64,000 nt of DNA from Telopea speciosissima (GCF_018873765.1 NC_057922.1:9995563-10059562); one strand, 5' to 3'; counted from the first letter of the stretch, positions 49,101-59,260 are shown. Program-made: numbers and translations. Notes: a model not told the origin generated them from the letters alone.

Positions 49101-52100
49101 ATGTACATTTCCAAAAGAAAAGAAGTCATCTCACACTTGCTTCTAATACAAAAGAGAATTAGAAGCTAATCTACAGACATACAACAAGATTCAGTAGCTC
49201 AATGGAAAATTTTCACCTCAATTAACTACTGCACTAACTACTAAGTCCCTTAACAACTACACCTACAAGAAACCCATAAAGAAAAAAACCAAGAATCCTG
49301 ATACCAACCAGCTCAGCATCATCTATAAAAGAATCTTCTGTGTCATATTGATCGTCAGGAATATCGTCAAGTTCTTCCTCGTCGCTGCTTTGTTTACCCT
49401 GAAAATAAGTTTGAGTCACCACATTAACTCTGAAATAATATTATTTGGTACCAAAAGTATCAAGGCGAACCCCATTGCACTTATATTAACTACGAAAAAT
49501 TTGCACACATCATACAGGATCATAATAATTGAGGAAACTTCAAACCAAAAGGAAAAAAAATGGCAAACTTCGTACCACATAGAGGCGTTCAATTTTCTCA
49601 ATCACAGCACTAAAACGATTTGAAGGAGGTGCATCTTTAACTTCATCCTCCGCAGCTTGAACCTTTAAAAAAATCAAAGCACCATCAAGTCAATCATTAA
49701 AAGATCAGCCAAAAGAATCTTCAGAACCAGTATAGGAAGAGTTATGCATGGAGAATAAAACCACCCTCGCTAAAACCAGCATCTTATAAATGAAACACAT
49801 ACCCAAACGGAGATATGCACATACATAAATTGCATCATGCATGGAATGAGGAAGATTTCACTGATAAAGATGGTCAAGCACATGCTTTTACTCAGGTGTA
49901 CACATGGGCATAAAGTAACTACAGGGGCAGAGCGAGATTTTCTACTGAGGATCAGGGAGCAGCACAGTCATATAGAGACAAGGGAGGGAAAACCACAATT
50001 CCACTATTTTCACAGGAGATAGACAATGTTTAAAAATTGAATATTGGGGTTAGGCGTTGGACCATTATGGCAGAGCAGTTGACAGTCCAATAGTCCAACA
50101 ATCCAATAGCCTGATGAGTTAACATAAGTCATAAGATACGCTGAACTACTGATCAAGGAATAAGAAGTGGAGCTGAAGTAGTGATCAAGGCATTGCTATG
50201 TGTTATCAAACATCTTGGTTTGAGTCTCTTCATAAGCATATTCTAAAATTAAAGTTTTAAAAATTCTTAAAAAGCATATCCACAAAATTAATTTTTTTAA
50301 TAGACATATCTGGCTAACTACCCCCATTACCCAAAGGTCCAACTATCAATTTTGAACAACTTTGATGATGGATTATTTCAATCAAAGATCTATTGGGCAG
50401 TTAACAATTTCCACAGGTCTGGCATTCCAAACAGTCCAACCATGGTCTAAATGTCTAATTACCAGAAAATCTATGCAGACACTGAAATCACATTCTGGCT
50501 GCCCAAGCAGTCTATGAACGAAAATGCTAACCTTACAAATTCATGTGGTCAATCAGCTGTCAGGACAATAATAAATTTTGTTTCCCTAACCCCCTATATT
50601 ACATGGTTCTTGATGCCAAACGGTCCAGTATGACGTGTTTGTATTGGAAACATAGGCGACGTTTCCCATAATTTTGTGAGGTTAGCAAAACCAATCCATG
50701 AAATACTAAGATATATATGTGTGTACCAAAGGTTGATATGCCTAAACTGGCTACATATCGATGCGCTCGGCGTACAGTGTTCCATTGTCGATGGAAGAGA
50801 TGCTCAACAAGGTATCCACTTCCCGGGTGAACATCTTGAGAGAGTTGTCTGACTGTGATTGGACGGAAATTTCAGTATCGGTGTCTATGTTGTAAATTGT
50901 TTACAAAATGATTTTAAATATTTTTATTATAATTACATTTATTTAAAGTGCTTTAAAAATGTTTTGTGTCCAATCACCAGTTAAGACTCTCTGATATTGG
51001 CCATTCAAAGGATTAGGGTTTCGGCGGTGTCCGATATGTGATGTTGATGGAGAGACTAGAATGTAATGAAAATTTCTATCACTTCGGGGTTAAATGATTA
51101 CATTTTGCATGGATTGTCCTTGTGCGTGATAAATGATAATGGACAAGATGTGAGATCACCCTTTTGGATCACACCACTTGGTTTGATCACAACCGTTGGT
51201 TCTAAAGAGGCTCAATCATAAATATGATGGCAATGGGAAACCCTAATCACTCTTGCAAACTGAGAATTCAGAATTGAGTGAGAATTGCAAAGGGAGGAAG
51301 AGAAAGTCTCTTCTCCATTAGGGCTTCGCCAATGAAGAAGTTTCTTCCATCGGGCGGTGACGAGTACAAGTGTTGATTCTATTGAAGGATTTGCCTTCGT
51401 GAATCTCAAGGTAACCAACCCCAATTGATCTCTGTCGTTTGATTGTCAAATACCCTAACGGATTCGAGGAGGCGTTCCTAACAGCCAATTTTTCATTTGG
51501 TATTCCGCATCCCCAACAGGATGATGAAGTGGTGGCTCCAATTATCGTTGAAGAGCCATACATGGAGGAACATACACTAGTTGATCTTTTGATCAAACCA
51601 ATCGAATTTGTGTTTTCACATTGCAACTTCAACAACGGACTCCTTGTTGCAAAGTTTGTACTTCGTACCATTGGATCGTTGGTTTCATTGAGTCAAGGAG
51701 AATGGTTGTTGATTGTTCGTCGAAGATCCTCCCTAATGTAGTCCTAGATAGACAAAGGGTCTACTAGGAGCCAAGTAACCAGGACCTTTCAATTCTGATG
51801 GCCGATGGGGGCAGAATTGAGGATTTAGGTTAGAAATAGGGTTAGGTTTAAGGTAATGGATGTAAATTTTATATGGTAATGCTAGGCAGGTTTAGAGGAA
51901 GCTACAGTGAAGGTTTAAATGATGGTTTGAGTGAAAAATTAAAAATCAGAAAATTAGGGTTAGGGTTTCGGGTTTTGGGAAAGATGGGAGTGATGGGTTT
52001 TAGGGTTTAGATGAGAGTTTAAGCTAGGGCTTTAGGTCGAGTGCTAAGGCCAGAAAGGAGGAGGTTCGGCTGCAATATGGGCAGGTTTCACTGGGTAGTT

Positions 52101-55100
52101 TTTTAGGGTTTGGGTTTTAATCGAGATGAGTGGGATTAGGGTTTAGGTGTTAAGATGGGCTGCAACTAAAATCGAGTGGAGGGGGCTGTGGTTGAAATTT
52201 AATTGAATTTGGTTGGTGGAATTGGGCTGGGCAGAATCTAGATAACCTAGGGTTTTGTTGGGTCGATTGGATTAATGGAGGGGATGCTAATGGGAGTCGA
52301 TAGGCTTAGGTTGGAAGATTAGAAGAAGAAGGGTGAATGCTGAATTAATAAACCACTTACTTGAAAACTGAACCTTCAATGGCAGCAGCTTTGAAGATTG
52401 AAGATGGCTTCTCCTAATCTACAAGATGCAAGGAGTTGAGAAGAAGATCCTCCCGGTCTACAAGACGCAAGGAGTCAACTGGAGATCCACTAGTCCCTTT
52501 CACCTTGATATTACTCACAAGGCACACTCTCAAAGGAGCAAAGCAGCAGCATCAATGGCAGCAAGCAAACACAAAATTTATTTTCAAATCTGAAGTGTGG
52601 AGGAGCCTCCCATGATTTTATTAATATATAATATGGCCTAAGGCCCAATTCCTATTACAAATATGAATCACTCCCCTTCTAAAATCATGGAGGGGGTGGG
52701 ACACTTAAATTGAAAGCTAAAACTTAAAAGATTCCCTATCTACCAATAGGAAATAAGAATCTAACAACCAATAGGATTAATTCACTTAAATTGAACCATT
52801 GCCTAAATCGGTTCAATTTAAGTTTACAATTAAACTGAAAAAATAACTAAGGCTCCAAACACTAGACCCTAATCTTAGGGCTGCTTCTTTTTGCAGATGA
52901 TTGGATCTGCATCACTCCCTTTATATAAAACTTGAGGCCGAGTTTTTTCAAACAAGAGGGAATAATGCAAGATCGGTTTGGTTCAATTTGGATTGGGTCT
53001 TGTTTTGGTCAAATTATGGTTCAACCCATGACCCATGGTTCAAGTTTGGTTCAGATCTGATACTTCAAGAATCAGAAACTGTGAAGCTTAATTGGAGGCT
53101 TCTTTACAACCTTGTGGTTACAGATTTCCTAAATTTTAGGAATCTTATCAGTACACAACTCGTGGGGCCCATGGGGACCTTATCTCCAGCCTTGCGTGTG
53201 GAGATTTCTGGTCTCCTAAAAAACAGTTCGTAGGATTATGAATTTATCTTTGTCGTATATTTATTAGTAGTTGATTAGATATAGGACTGTTTACTTGTTT
53301 TGGTTCCTTTCTTGTCCATACATGGGAGTAGTTTAACTTTTCCTTATTATTTTATTCACTTTAGGTTACCGCCACATCAGCCCATCAATTGGCATGAGTA
53401 GATTTCTATCTTGTTTTAGTTTTCAGTTTTAGGTTTTATTTAAAGCAACATAGGCCTAAGGTCACTGACGATTTGATGAATGAAAGTTGGTTGATTTAGT
53501 AATATTGAGGTTGTTGCCTCTCTTGCTCTCTCTCCTCTCTCTTCTCTCTTCTCTCTCCTCTTTCCCCTCCCCATGATTGGGTTTTCTGGTTCTCTTCTTT
53601 CTTCTCCCCTCTTCTTCTCCTTTTCTTCCATTGATCTGACCCACCACCAGTTGATCCCCCCCCCCCCCTGATCTGCAATTCTGCATCAGTAGGATCAGTA
53701 TGGATCTTTGCAAATACCACCACTTTAAGAATAAGCTTACCCCTTTGAAAAGTACCCAGCTTTCCTAAAATCCATCTTCTCTTTTCATTCTTTCTATCAC
53801 CGGCTCTCAAACTGTTCATTTAGAAGGTGTACAGAGGTTATGTCAAGGGAGATATTCACAAGCTACAATCTAGTAAAAAAAACAATTCTTCCAAGTATCT
53901 CTATACTACCACAAATACAGTACTCTTGGAGAAATTAAACCAAAGTTCCAAAACAGCCTCACAACATCCGAAGTACACCACAAAATCCAAGAACTCCATA
54001 AAACATGAGTGCAACATTTGCAAATTCAAGGCCAGGTTCATATCTAGTGTTTTGAAACCTTCCAAGAGACCTCCCTACACAGCCCGTTGTAGGCTTGTAA
54101 TCATCCTTCCAAGTCCCCAATAACCAAATAACAAAAAAGGTACATATGGTATTCCTTTGCCATAAACCCCTGAAGCCCCTAAAAATACAAAGAGGCTTTC
54201 ATCTATGATTAATAAAAAACAAAACCAAAGAGTAGCATGCTTCCCTCCATTTTTCCCATTTCACCCTAATGGCTAAACCACATTCCACATAATATAATCA
54301 AGAAAGCTCTAGTATACATCTTCTCCAATCTAATTAATTGCATTATTCCGGGTTCCATTTTTTTTTTATAAATGACAAATTTTAGTAAGAAGAGAATGCA
54401 GGAGACAATAAATAAGAGTACATATACGACAACCTTTTTCAAAGAGCACATATACGTACAAAACACCCCTACCAATCAATAGCAAACTCCAACTGATCAG
54501 CAAAATCAAGAATGCAGGGCCCTAACCCCAGACTACAGAACATGGGCCAAAATATAAGTATTCAAGGAATACTTCCTCACCCCCTTGTCTTCATAACTCA
54601 TCCTCTCGAAAGTCACTATATCTATGAAATGAAATGCCGATCATAGTCCATAGATGCCGCCAAAAGAGCAAGTTTTATAATCAGTTGAGAGCATATGAAC
54701 CATAGAGACAGGGGGGATCCTTGCTCTCGATCTTCAATTCTCTGAGAATAAGGTCATGCACAATTGTCGAATTTCAATGCTTGGGAGTATGCTTTAAGGG
54801 GGTATTAGAAAAGAATAACTATGGTTTAGGAATATGCTCGAAGAAAAATAACATTTTAATTCAGCTTTCTAGATTTGCAATCCAGAGCAGATCATCCATT
54901 AGAGGCTTATCCATTATTCTTAATTCAATGAAGCTTTAATCCATAAAACTGTAAGACTTTGGCATCCTCATACTAACGCTCCCACACCCACTCATATTTT
55001 TGCACTGTGTTTTGGGCAGTTAGGTATTAACAGCATTTTCCTATATCAAGTCTACAAATACATTTCAAGCTTTTCATCTGCTACTACAAAACCTTAGACA

Positions 55101-56526
55101 TGTCAAGAGTTTCTCTTCTATATATTTGAATCTAAAAGGACATCTAACATCATACATAGTTGGGCTCCAGATCACAAAAAGAGTTTAGTGCTCTTGGATA
55201 TCAGTAAAGAAATTGAGAACAGGGCTTTCATTTATATTCTCCTGTGTGCAAAACTTAGCAAACAGATCAATGGACCCTTGCTATAGGAAGTGATAACTGA
55301 TGATGGATTATATTTTGTAATAGGGAAACTCCCACACAAGTCGTTTTTCAAGATTCTCCTTTGATTCTGTGTTTCCTTGGCCCTTAGTAAAAAATTCTCT
55401 ACAATTGCTTTTCTCCAATTCCTTTTGTTCCATCCTAGGGAGCACCCTTCATGCTTAATATTGAACTGTGGCACTCAGGTTGCATTGTATCAACACCATA
55501 ACTGAAAACTGCAAAAGGCTTAAAGGTAGCTTGCGGTCATTGAGTACTGCAAAGCTATGGAAGAAATTACGATATTTACAATCTTTATCAATTAGTTCAC
55601 ATTGACCGGATAGTGCCAGGCTGACAGATTCTGTAACTGGATTACAGTGGGGAAAGATTCCGTTTCACCAAAGGTCGCAATTCTACATGGACAACCCCTT
55701 GCAAACTTTTTCACTGCAGTCTTATTTTTCAGTCTCATCTACCTTAAACCAAACCCCTTTGCTCAAATAAATAGATAAAAAGGAACAGCAGAAAGTAGAT
55801 TCACCAAATGTGTAAGAACACCTACAAACCAAAAATCAAACTAGAAGACTAAGCTAAGCAGCCAATTGAGAGAACCAAGCCAATAAGGCAGAACGGTACA
55901 ATAGCTAATCACAGCCGGAAAGGGAAGTCTGGAATTTTGGTAAACATGTAACCATACGAGGAGCAAACGAGGAAAGGCCCTCAGTAACTCCATCCACAAA
56001 TGGCATCGCTGTCCACACGATAACAACCAGTGTCGGTATAAACCACTAGAAACACTTAAACTAACCACTCAAATACCCAAAAAGTTGCCAGAATGTAACA
56101 ACTACAAACCCTCAGCTAGAATTCAAAACCAAACAACAGTTAGATACCTAAGTCGACAGAATGCAGTAACTGTAAATCCTCAGCTAATAATTCAAAACCA
56201 AGCAACAATTAACATCAGAAACGATCAAAATTGAACGCATGTAACCTCACCGGAGCAATACGAGATTCAAGGGCCGGGTGTGCGCCGGTTGGAGCCTCAG
56301 GCGCAGCAACAGGCGATCGATTCGCTTTGTTGGCATCCTTGAGCAGCTTCTTCCAAGACACGATGGTGGTCTCGCCTGGATTAAGCTCCACGAAGAACCC
56401 ACGCCCATCCTTAAACGTAGTAGAAGAAGATGCAGCACCAGTGGCCGTAGTTGCAGAGGGGAAAGACGAAGAAGATACCACCTTGGAAGAAGAACAAGTC
56501 CCACTAACGACTTTCTCCTCCTCCAT
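25191..56526 (-). CDS. Ubinuclein (UBN), HIRA histone-chaperone subunit
   Basis: Plant ubinuclein, the Hpc2/UBN subunit of the HIRA complex that deposits histone H3.3 outside replication; nuclear. Thirteen exons, minus strand: 56526-56251, 49662-49576, 49398-49309, 47835-47759, 44364-43770, 41002-40903, 40814-40705, 40548-40462, 40043-39918, 35146-35009, 34914-34867, 34434-34333, 25724-25191. All GT-AG, in frame, 789 residues (773 if the inner last acceptor, 25676, is used). Domains: FFVELNPGET-VSWKKL (about 50-75); HRD/Hpc2-related domain about 125-176 (DDIPDDQYDTEDSFIDDAEL, DEYFQVD, HNGFFVNRGKLE); basic nuclear-localisation-like PRKRRRKD (about 186-193); the conserved UBN middle domain about 380-612 (LERAIRELEKIVAE, RLPREVKQKLAKVARLA, GRISEELINHLM, KGKYTMD-EEKICELYDLYV, LAELWPSGCMDNHGIK); a basic, low-complexity tail. 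Introns 1 (6.6 kb) and 12 (8.6 kb) are full of transposons. Confidence 0.94.
25651..25738 (-). repeat. 48-bp tandem duplication copying the last splice acceptor of UBN
   Basis: Two copies of a roughly 40-bp block (25651-25690 and 25699-25738, offset exactly 48) each carry TTTTTGATGCTCAG followed by GATCAAGAGAAGATC. Either acceptor (exon start 25724 or 25676) keeps frame, so the protein can begin the last exon with DQEKIRKKKFYLFDAQ plus DQEKIKKKK, or with the latter alone. The 16 extra residues are partly old intron sequence. Confidence 0.85.
26470..27181 (-). repeat. LTR-like dispersed repeat, minus orientation (copy 2)
   Basis: The minus strand begins TGATGCAGATCTGAAGG, then passes GGGCCTTTGATCCCATG, CTGGATTAGGATTCC, a TATATAAG site, GAAACCTTGTGTTTAATC and AAGCCCGGG, in the same order as in the copy at 6045-7108. 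Further weak similarity extends leftward to about 26030. Located in UBN intron 12. Confidence 0.65.
27640..27990 (+). mobile_element. Small decayed RTE-type LINE piece
   Basis: Translation of about 27650-27790 shows MLRWMN-ES-KD-N followed by stops and FGHAHL, matching the MLRWM-G-TR and RWFGHV motifs near the end of plant RTE polymerases. Too short for a target duplication to be judged. Confidence 0.5.
27991..28789. other. UBN intron 12, no feature
   Basis: AT-rich intron DNA with no recognisable gene or repeat. Confidence 0.4.
28790..29134 (+). repeat. LTR-like sequence, plus orientation, interrupted by a TRIM
   Basis: Contains TATAAATAGGGTTGTAATCC, then TTGATCTAGTTAATATTGAGG and a TTGTTGCC block followed by a pyrimidine-rich stretch. 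The same ordered blocks occur at about 53430-53600. The pyrimidine-rich end appears to resume at 31121-31190 after the inserted element. Fits the promoter/R-U5 part of an LTR. Confidence 0.5.
29135..31120 (-). mobile_element. TRIM-like LTR retrotransposon with tRNA-Met primer site
   Basis: Direct repeats of about 440 bp at 29135-29573 and 30049-31120, the second enlarged by a nested insertion at 30100-30786. On the minus strand each starts TG and ends CA. Three bases after the 5' LTR comes TGGTATTAGAGC (complement of 30034-30045), one base off the canonical plant initiator-tRNA-Met primer-binding site TGGTATCAGAGC. The internal part is only about 475 bp. It has one minus-strand frame starting ATGGAGGTTGATCG (30015 down to 29638, with RDGFHKLQTTLLDLKT) and no protease, integrase or polymerase, so it is non-autonomous. 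It appears inserted in an older LTR inside UBN intron 12. Confidence 0.82.
30100..30786. mobile_element. Foldback element (GAGATCTCG type) nested in the TRIM LTR
   Basis: Begins CATAGTTATAAATCTCGCC and ends GAATTTTTTAACCTTG; both ends carry palindromic GAGATCT/TCTCGAG words. Flanks GTTCGCAC (30092-30099) and GTTTGCTC (30787-30794) agree at 6 of 8. The sister LTR at about 29238-29246 has GTTTGCACAC uninterrupted, so the insertion site is directly visible. Confidence 0.75.
31121..32062. other. UBN intron 12, no further feature
   Basis: Apart from a possible LTR remnant in the first 70 bases, AT-rich intron DNA with no recognisable gene. Confidence 0.4.
32076..33433 (+). mobile_element. 5'-truncated L1-type LINE with poly(A) tail and TSD
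   Basis: The translation opens inside the reverse transcriptase (LIRSVLQSSYIYWCGIYGLP), continues with SFLWKGKKSSKFLHPISW, GIRRIQDFNIVGMLKLIWKI and ADPSWVWRKI, and then zf-RVT (VPPSCVLCWNGIEDVDHLFF at about 32925-32985), with frameshifts between. The 3' end is an A-run at 33426-33438. The flanks AAAAATGGATTGA (32063-32075) and the same word at 33434-33446 are a target-site duplication; the A-run makes its left edge ambiguous. Homologous to the LINE at 10310. Confidence 0.88.
33694..33808. mobile_element. Foldback MITE, CATAGTTGTC family
   Basis: CATAGTTGTCACGGCGTC at the left, GTCGCCTTGACAACTATG at the right, with CTAGGCG words inside. The flanks (TCTGACAA and TCTGAATA) give an imperfect 8-bp duplication. 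Confidence 0.8.
35147..35806. other. UBN intron 9, no feature
   Basis: AT-rich intron DNA upstream of the long-TIR element; no gene recognised. Confidence 0.4.
35807..38048. mobile_element. Long-TIR DNA element, right arm split by an RTE LINE
   Basis: The left arm begins GCGTACACCCCCTG and runs about 230 bp through CACTTGTACACCCCCTGTAT, TTAAGTGATGACGTGGGC and GAAATGACCC to AGGCGAACCAGCC (about 36035). The complementary right arm runs from about 36848 (GGCTGGTTAGCCTCTTCGCC) to 37039, is interrupted, and resumes at 37973 to end CAGGGGGTGTACGC at 38048. Arms of this length suggest a Mutator-like non-autonomous element. The interior (36036-36847) has no coding region I can support. I could not identify a target duplication. 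In UBN intron 9. Confidence 0.8.
37040..37972 (+). mobile_element. 5'-truncated RTE-type LINE, exact 19-bp TSD
   Basis: Shows the end of a plant RTE reverse transcriptase: LESRGFKLSRTKTEYMICNF, KLEEQEILPSEYFRYLGSTI, DDVSHRIKVGWMKWR, then in another frame KLKGKFYRTIIRHTMIYGAE, CWAVKKS and AEMRMLRRMCGKTRRDK plus RWYGHVQ. Ends with the conserved RTE 3' terminus TTAGTTGGGATAAGG and a TTG-rich tail. Flanked by exact 19-bp copies of TAGAGGGGGTGTACAAGTG (37021-37039 and 37973-37991), which belong to the TIR it entered. Its first 25 bases repeat its own internal segment near 37204-37228. Confidence 0.93.
38486..39265. mobile_element. Foldback element (GGTTTCGACC type), 8-bp TSD
   Basis: Ends CAATGTGCGAAAATTCGG and GGTTGAAACTTCAAACCATG; both sides are rich in GTTTCGG/CCGAAAC words that pair. 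The flanks CTCATGAT (38478-38485) and CTCATGAC (39266-39273) match at 7 of 8. Same target-duplication length and similar termini as the CATAGTT family. Confidence 0.7.
40107..40160 (-). mobile_element. RTE 3'-end remnant
   Basis: The minus strand reads TTGTTGGGATAAGGCTCAG followed by TTGTTGTTG repeats, the terminal sequence of plant RTE LINEs. Only the tail remains. Confidence 0.7.
41869..42783. mobile_element. Large foldback element, CATAGTTGTC family, exact 8-bp TSD
   Basis: A 915-bp member. The left end is CATAGTTGTCACAGCGTC and the right end CGACGCCATGACAACTATG, with GCCATGGCG palindromes at both ends. Flanked by CTTAAAAG at 41861-41868 and 42784-42791. The extra 700 bases inside (about 42000-42700) are not repetitive in this window, so this could be a longer parent-like copy or one with a captured or nested segment. 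In UBN intron 5. Confidence 0.88.
42793..43769. other. UBN intron 5, no further feature
   Basis: AT-rich, with a short (AT)n/(TA)n patch near 43355-43368. No gene recognised. Confidence 0.4.
45431..45515. mobile_element. Truncated foldback MITE
   Basis: Starts CATAGTTGTCAAGGCGTCGC and continues with CTAGGTGTCCAGG and GCAACGCCTTGT, but the right terminus is missing where the LTR-like repeat at 45533 begins. The later element probably removed or interrupted it. Confidence 0.7.
45533..46845 (+). mobile_element. Deletion derivative of a Ty3/gypsy-type LTR element
   Basis: Two direct repeats, 45533-46075 and 46332-46845, share ordered blocks: TATTATTGTAAT-GG-TG, ATTATAAAGCCCAAA, TATAGTCCAAGTTT, AGAGTAATAAGGA-TCCTTA, TGAGAGTCAATTTA, CTCATCTTCTAGAAAG and AACATCTTCTCTCTTC. 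Only about 255 bases lie between them. They include a GACGAGTCTTTTCTAACAAG segment that resembles the GAGGCCGAGTTTTTTC end of gypsy pol just before the 3' LTR (also seen at 52935). So most of the interior has been lost. In UBN intron 4. Confidence 0.68.
46846..47758. other. UBN intron 4, no further feature
   Basis: AT-rich DNA; the first part may still be LTR-related. No gene recognised. Confidence 0.4.
48036..49111. mobile_element. TIR DNA element (GGGTCCTCCATGTTAG ends)
   Basis: The left end reads ACATTTTGGGTCCTCCATGT and the right end is its inverse, ACATGGAGGACCCAAATGT, giving about 30-bp terminal inverted repeats. Internal short open frames (for example 48060-48242 minus) have no family features. 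The TIR style suggests a Mutator-like non-autonomous transposon. It fills most of UBN intron 3. Confidence 0.75.
49663..52299. other. UBN intron 1, first part, unassigned
   Basis: Mostly unrecognised. An open frame at 51439-51741 (+) of 100 codons has no family features. Around 51950-52150 the sequence is rich in TTAGGGTTTAGGGTT-like words without a regular telomere array. Confidence 0.4.
52300..52916 (-). repeat. LTR-like dispersed repeat (diverged copy 3)
   Basis: Ends GATTGGATCTGCATCA, the complement of the TGATGCAGATCC start shared with the copies at 6045 and 26470, and contains similar CGGTTCAATTTAAG and CTTAAATTGAACC stretches. More diverged than the other two. Confidence 0.5.
52917..53650 (+). 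repeat. 3' end of a Ty3/gypsy-like element with LTR
   Basis: Starts with CTTGAGGCCGAGTTTTTTC and GAGGGAATAATGCA, typical of the last codons of gypsy pol before the polypurine tract. An LTR-like region follows, with TTTATTTAAAG, GTAATATTGAGGTTGTTGCC and a long (TC)n-rich end at 53515-53640. The second half matches 28790-29134. No full pol remains. Confidence 0.55.
53651..56250. other. UBN intron 1, last part, no gene recognised
   Basis: Ordinary AT-rich intron DNA after a C-run at about 53656-53668. I see no repeats or coding sequence I can support. Confidence 0.4.
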
Positions 56527-57000
56527 AGTGCCTAGGGCAGTCAAATCGAATGTACGGAGACCGACATTGAAGCAGATGAATATGAAATAGAAATAATACC
56601 CATATGAGAACGGATTCAAGGAAACTTGCAAGGGCGAAGGAGGACGCGTGTTGCAGAACCAAAGCACAATTAAGATGGAAACAAAAGGACCTACTCTAAT
56701 CGGAAACACAAAAAAAAAAATTCCAAAACAAAGAGGAACTGATAGATGCAGAAGTGCAGTTTCGGCTCTTGGCACCTTACGGGCCTCTGCGCGGGATACT
56801 AAAATCTTGTCAGACTTAACCGCACATCAGTTTTTTTTTTTTTTGTCTTCTCCCAAAAACTGACCTCAATTCCTCACCATTTACCAAAATCCATTCTCGG
56901 GTCTTTCTGCCGTTTTGGTTTTTTTATTTTTATTTTTCATTTATTTTATCATTATTAAGGTCCTGATTCTGACCGGGTGGAGGCTGTTGGATTGGAATAT
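56527..57000 (-). promoter_or_regulatory. Upstream region of ubinuclein
   Basis: 5' UTR and promoter DNA of UBN, with a T-run at about 56830-56843. No definite core element seen. VPS20 lies divergently 3.7 kb away, so this is not a compact bidirectional promoter. Confidence 0.3.
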
Positions 57001-57450
57001 TTTGTGAAAGATAAATGTTGGATTGTAACCATACCGCATAAGGAATGCAAGTTTGGCCCTGTCGGCCTGAGCCCTCGTCGATGCTGAACAGGGCTGGGTT
57101 GAGATGCCTTGGTCCTGAGGAGGGGTCAGGGTTAGAATTTTCGGCCCTGAGTCATGGTTGATGCCTTGGATTGAGCCCAATCTGGCCCAACCCGCCCTTG
57201 TCTTTTTCTTCCTGTTCTTTATTGTTTTTTTTTTTTTCCTTCTTCTTCTTCTTCTCCCAGCGTCAGCCTATGCATCTCCCTTCACCTCTATGGTCAGGGC
57301 TAATCAGAGTCAGTTCAGCCAGACCATGAGGGTGGGTCAGGATTGGATTTTTCTAGCCTTGAGTTAAGACGCCATTTTTGGCTTAGGCCTAGCTAAGAGG
57401 ACTCAAGATTGGGCTAGGGTTTTAAGAGGCCCAAGCCAACCCAACCCTAT
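57000..57450. repeat. GGCC/CCCTGA-type degenerate repeat
   Basis: Clusters of GGCCCTG, CAGGGC, GGCCCAA and CAACCC words, similar in style to the patch at 1395-1535. Probably an old foldback element; its limits are not clear. Confidence 0.4.
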
Positions 57451-57614
57451 TGTAGCCCTAGTGCTCATCATACTTATTAACCCCAACTATGATTATTAAT
57501 ATTTGTATAAATATTATGTGTATTTACTCTCCACACAGTTACAAAAAAAAAAGAAAAGTGTGACAAAAAGTTTACATGTTTAGTAATTGCAACCATTGGA
57601 TGGGGTTGGGGGTA

Positions 57615-57880
57615 TCTCCTCTGTAGCGCGGGCGCGCTACATGTCTATCTTGTGGTGCAACACCAGAGCTCGTCTCGTGGACGAGCTCCCACTTGGACGG
57701 CATGGATCGAGTTGGAAATCCGGACTTCAAAAATAAGAAATCCCCCTTTCCAATGCTTGTGAACCATGCTCAGGTTTTCTAGCTAGATCCGTGTCAGTCA
57801 AATGGGAGTTCGTCCACGTGGCGAGCTCAGGTGCCGTGCCACAAGATTTGTAGTGCACCCCTGCGCTACAAAGGAGCCCA
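57615..57880. mobile_element. Foldback MITE with about 80-bp arms
   Basis: The left arm CTCCTCTGTAGCGCGGGCGC, then CTTGTGGTGCAACACC and GAGCTCGTC-CGTGGACGAGC, pairs with the right arm read in reverse (GGGCTCCTTTGTAGCGCAGG). No clear target duplication. Confidence 0.75.
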
Positions 57881-59078
57881 TTTCGGTAGATTTGCAATAA
57901 CACATACCGCTCACCCTCCCTCAGGTGAAGGCACAAACGTTGTGTATGTACATTATGGTGCATAAAAACTTAGGTCTAAAAGTATTTACCATCCATCCAT
58001 AAATATGTTTGATCTTAGAATAAGAAAATATTCATATAGAAAAAGGACATTATCCAAGAGCGTGGCACTAACACAAAAACATAGAATGGAGCAAAATGAC
58101 CACATGCCCTCATAAAAAGCGCAAATCCCATCTCTGTTAATGTTTCCACGTGCACTCCCATTGGCCTTGCCCTGTGAGACGAATTCCATTAATAAGAATT
58201 ATATCTATAATCATAATTTTGAGCTTCCACCAAGTTGGCTTGAGGCTATACACCAAATAAGCCAAAGAACAATTATAAACATGGTATTTTTTAACATTTA
58301 TTTATGGTGTGTAATATCATTTATGCCCTTTATAATATAAAAAATACCACCCTCTCCATGTATGAATGAAGGAAATTCCATTTGGTTATAATCTCATGTA
58401 ATTAACCGTAATTACACATAGCAAAACCATAAACAGTACGGCTAAAAAAATTACAATTCAGAACAAAATCCAAGGAATTCCTAAAAGCATTGGCTTTGGA
58501 GATCATGAGAGAAGAAGAATGTACATAATCGACCTTGTTGAGCCAACTTAAGCACCTCTAATAGGCAATTAACTCCCCGTCAACTGTATGAATATCATAA
58601 TTAGATCCAATACATAGCAGTTTTTTGAAGTGGCACCCAAAGAAAAAGTGTTAAATCGTTTTAGAATTACTTTTACAAAGAGGACAAGATATTCCAAATA
58701 TTTGTATTCTCATATCTGGTAGAGATCAAACTGGAATGGTTGAGTTGATAAATCACCATTTAAACATAATAATCCTCGATGTAAACCAATTGATGATCCT
58801 CAGCTTCTTCCAGAAAGAACTGGAGACAACAACAATGGTATTGAGGAGATTGCACATTGAAGAGAAGAGATTAGCCTATAGAGTATAGAATATTTCTTTG
58901 ATAAAGAATATATGAATTATATGTTAGAATATTGAGAGATCAAACTTTAACTTAAACGACAATAGGGGGTATTTGCTTATTTAGTTATTTATGAATAATA
59001 TCTTAAGTACATGTAACTTAAATGATATTAGGCATATCTAAGTGTTTGTCCAGCTTTCTGACATAAATACATATCTGT

Positions 59079-59260
59079 CATAGTTTCAAGCCAAATTTTT
59101 CCCAGTTTCGATGGACATATGTGTCAAAACCAGTCAAAACCATCAAAATCCGATCGAATCCAGTGATTTTATAAAATCCCCCTTCAACTTGTTTCGAAAA
59201 CCTACGAAACCGAGTTAACTCAGTGGTTTTGTCAGGTTTCGATTGAGTTTTTTTTCCATG
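59079..59260. mobile_element. Foldback element (GTTTCGA type)
   Basis: Begins CATAGTTTCAAGCC and ends TTTTTTTTCCATG, with CAGTTTCGATGG and AGGTTTCGATTG words inside. Related in style to the element at 38486. Its flanks do not form an 8-bp repeat. Confidence 0.5.

Noticed and set aside
51439..51741. Open frame of 100 codons (+) in UBN intron 1
   Set aside because: Reads plausibly but matches no family I know and has no neighbouring exons. Kept as unassigned intron sequence.
51950..52150. Interstitial telomere-like sequence
   Set aside because: TTAGGGTTT words are frequent but irregular, with no perfect TTTAGGG array.
56231..56590. 119-codon plus-strand frame over UBN exon 1
   Set aside because: Antisense shadow of the GC-rich first exon.
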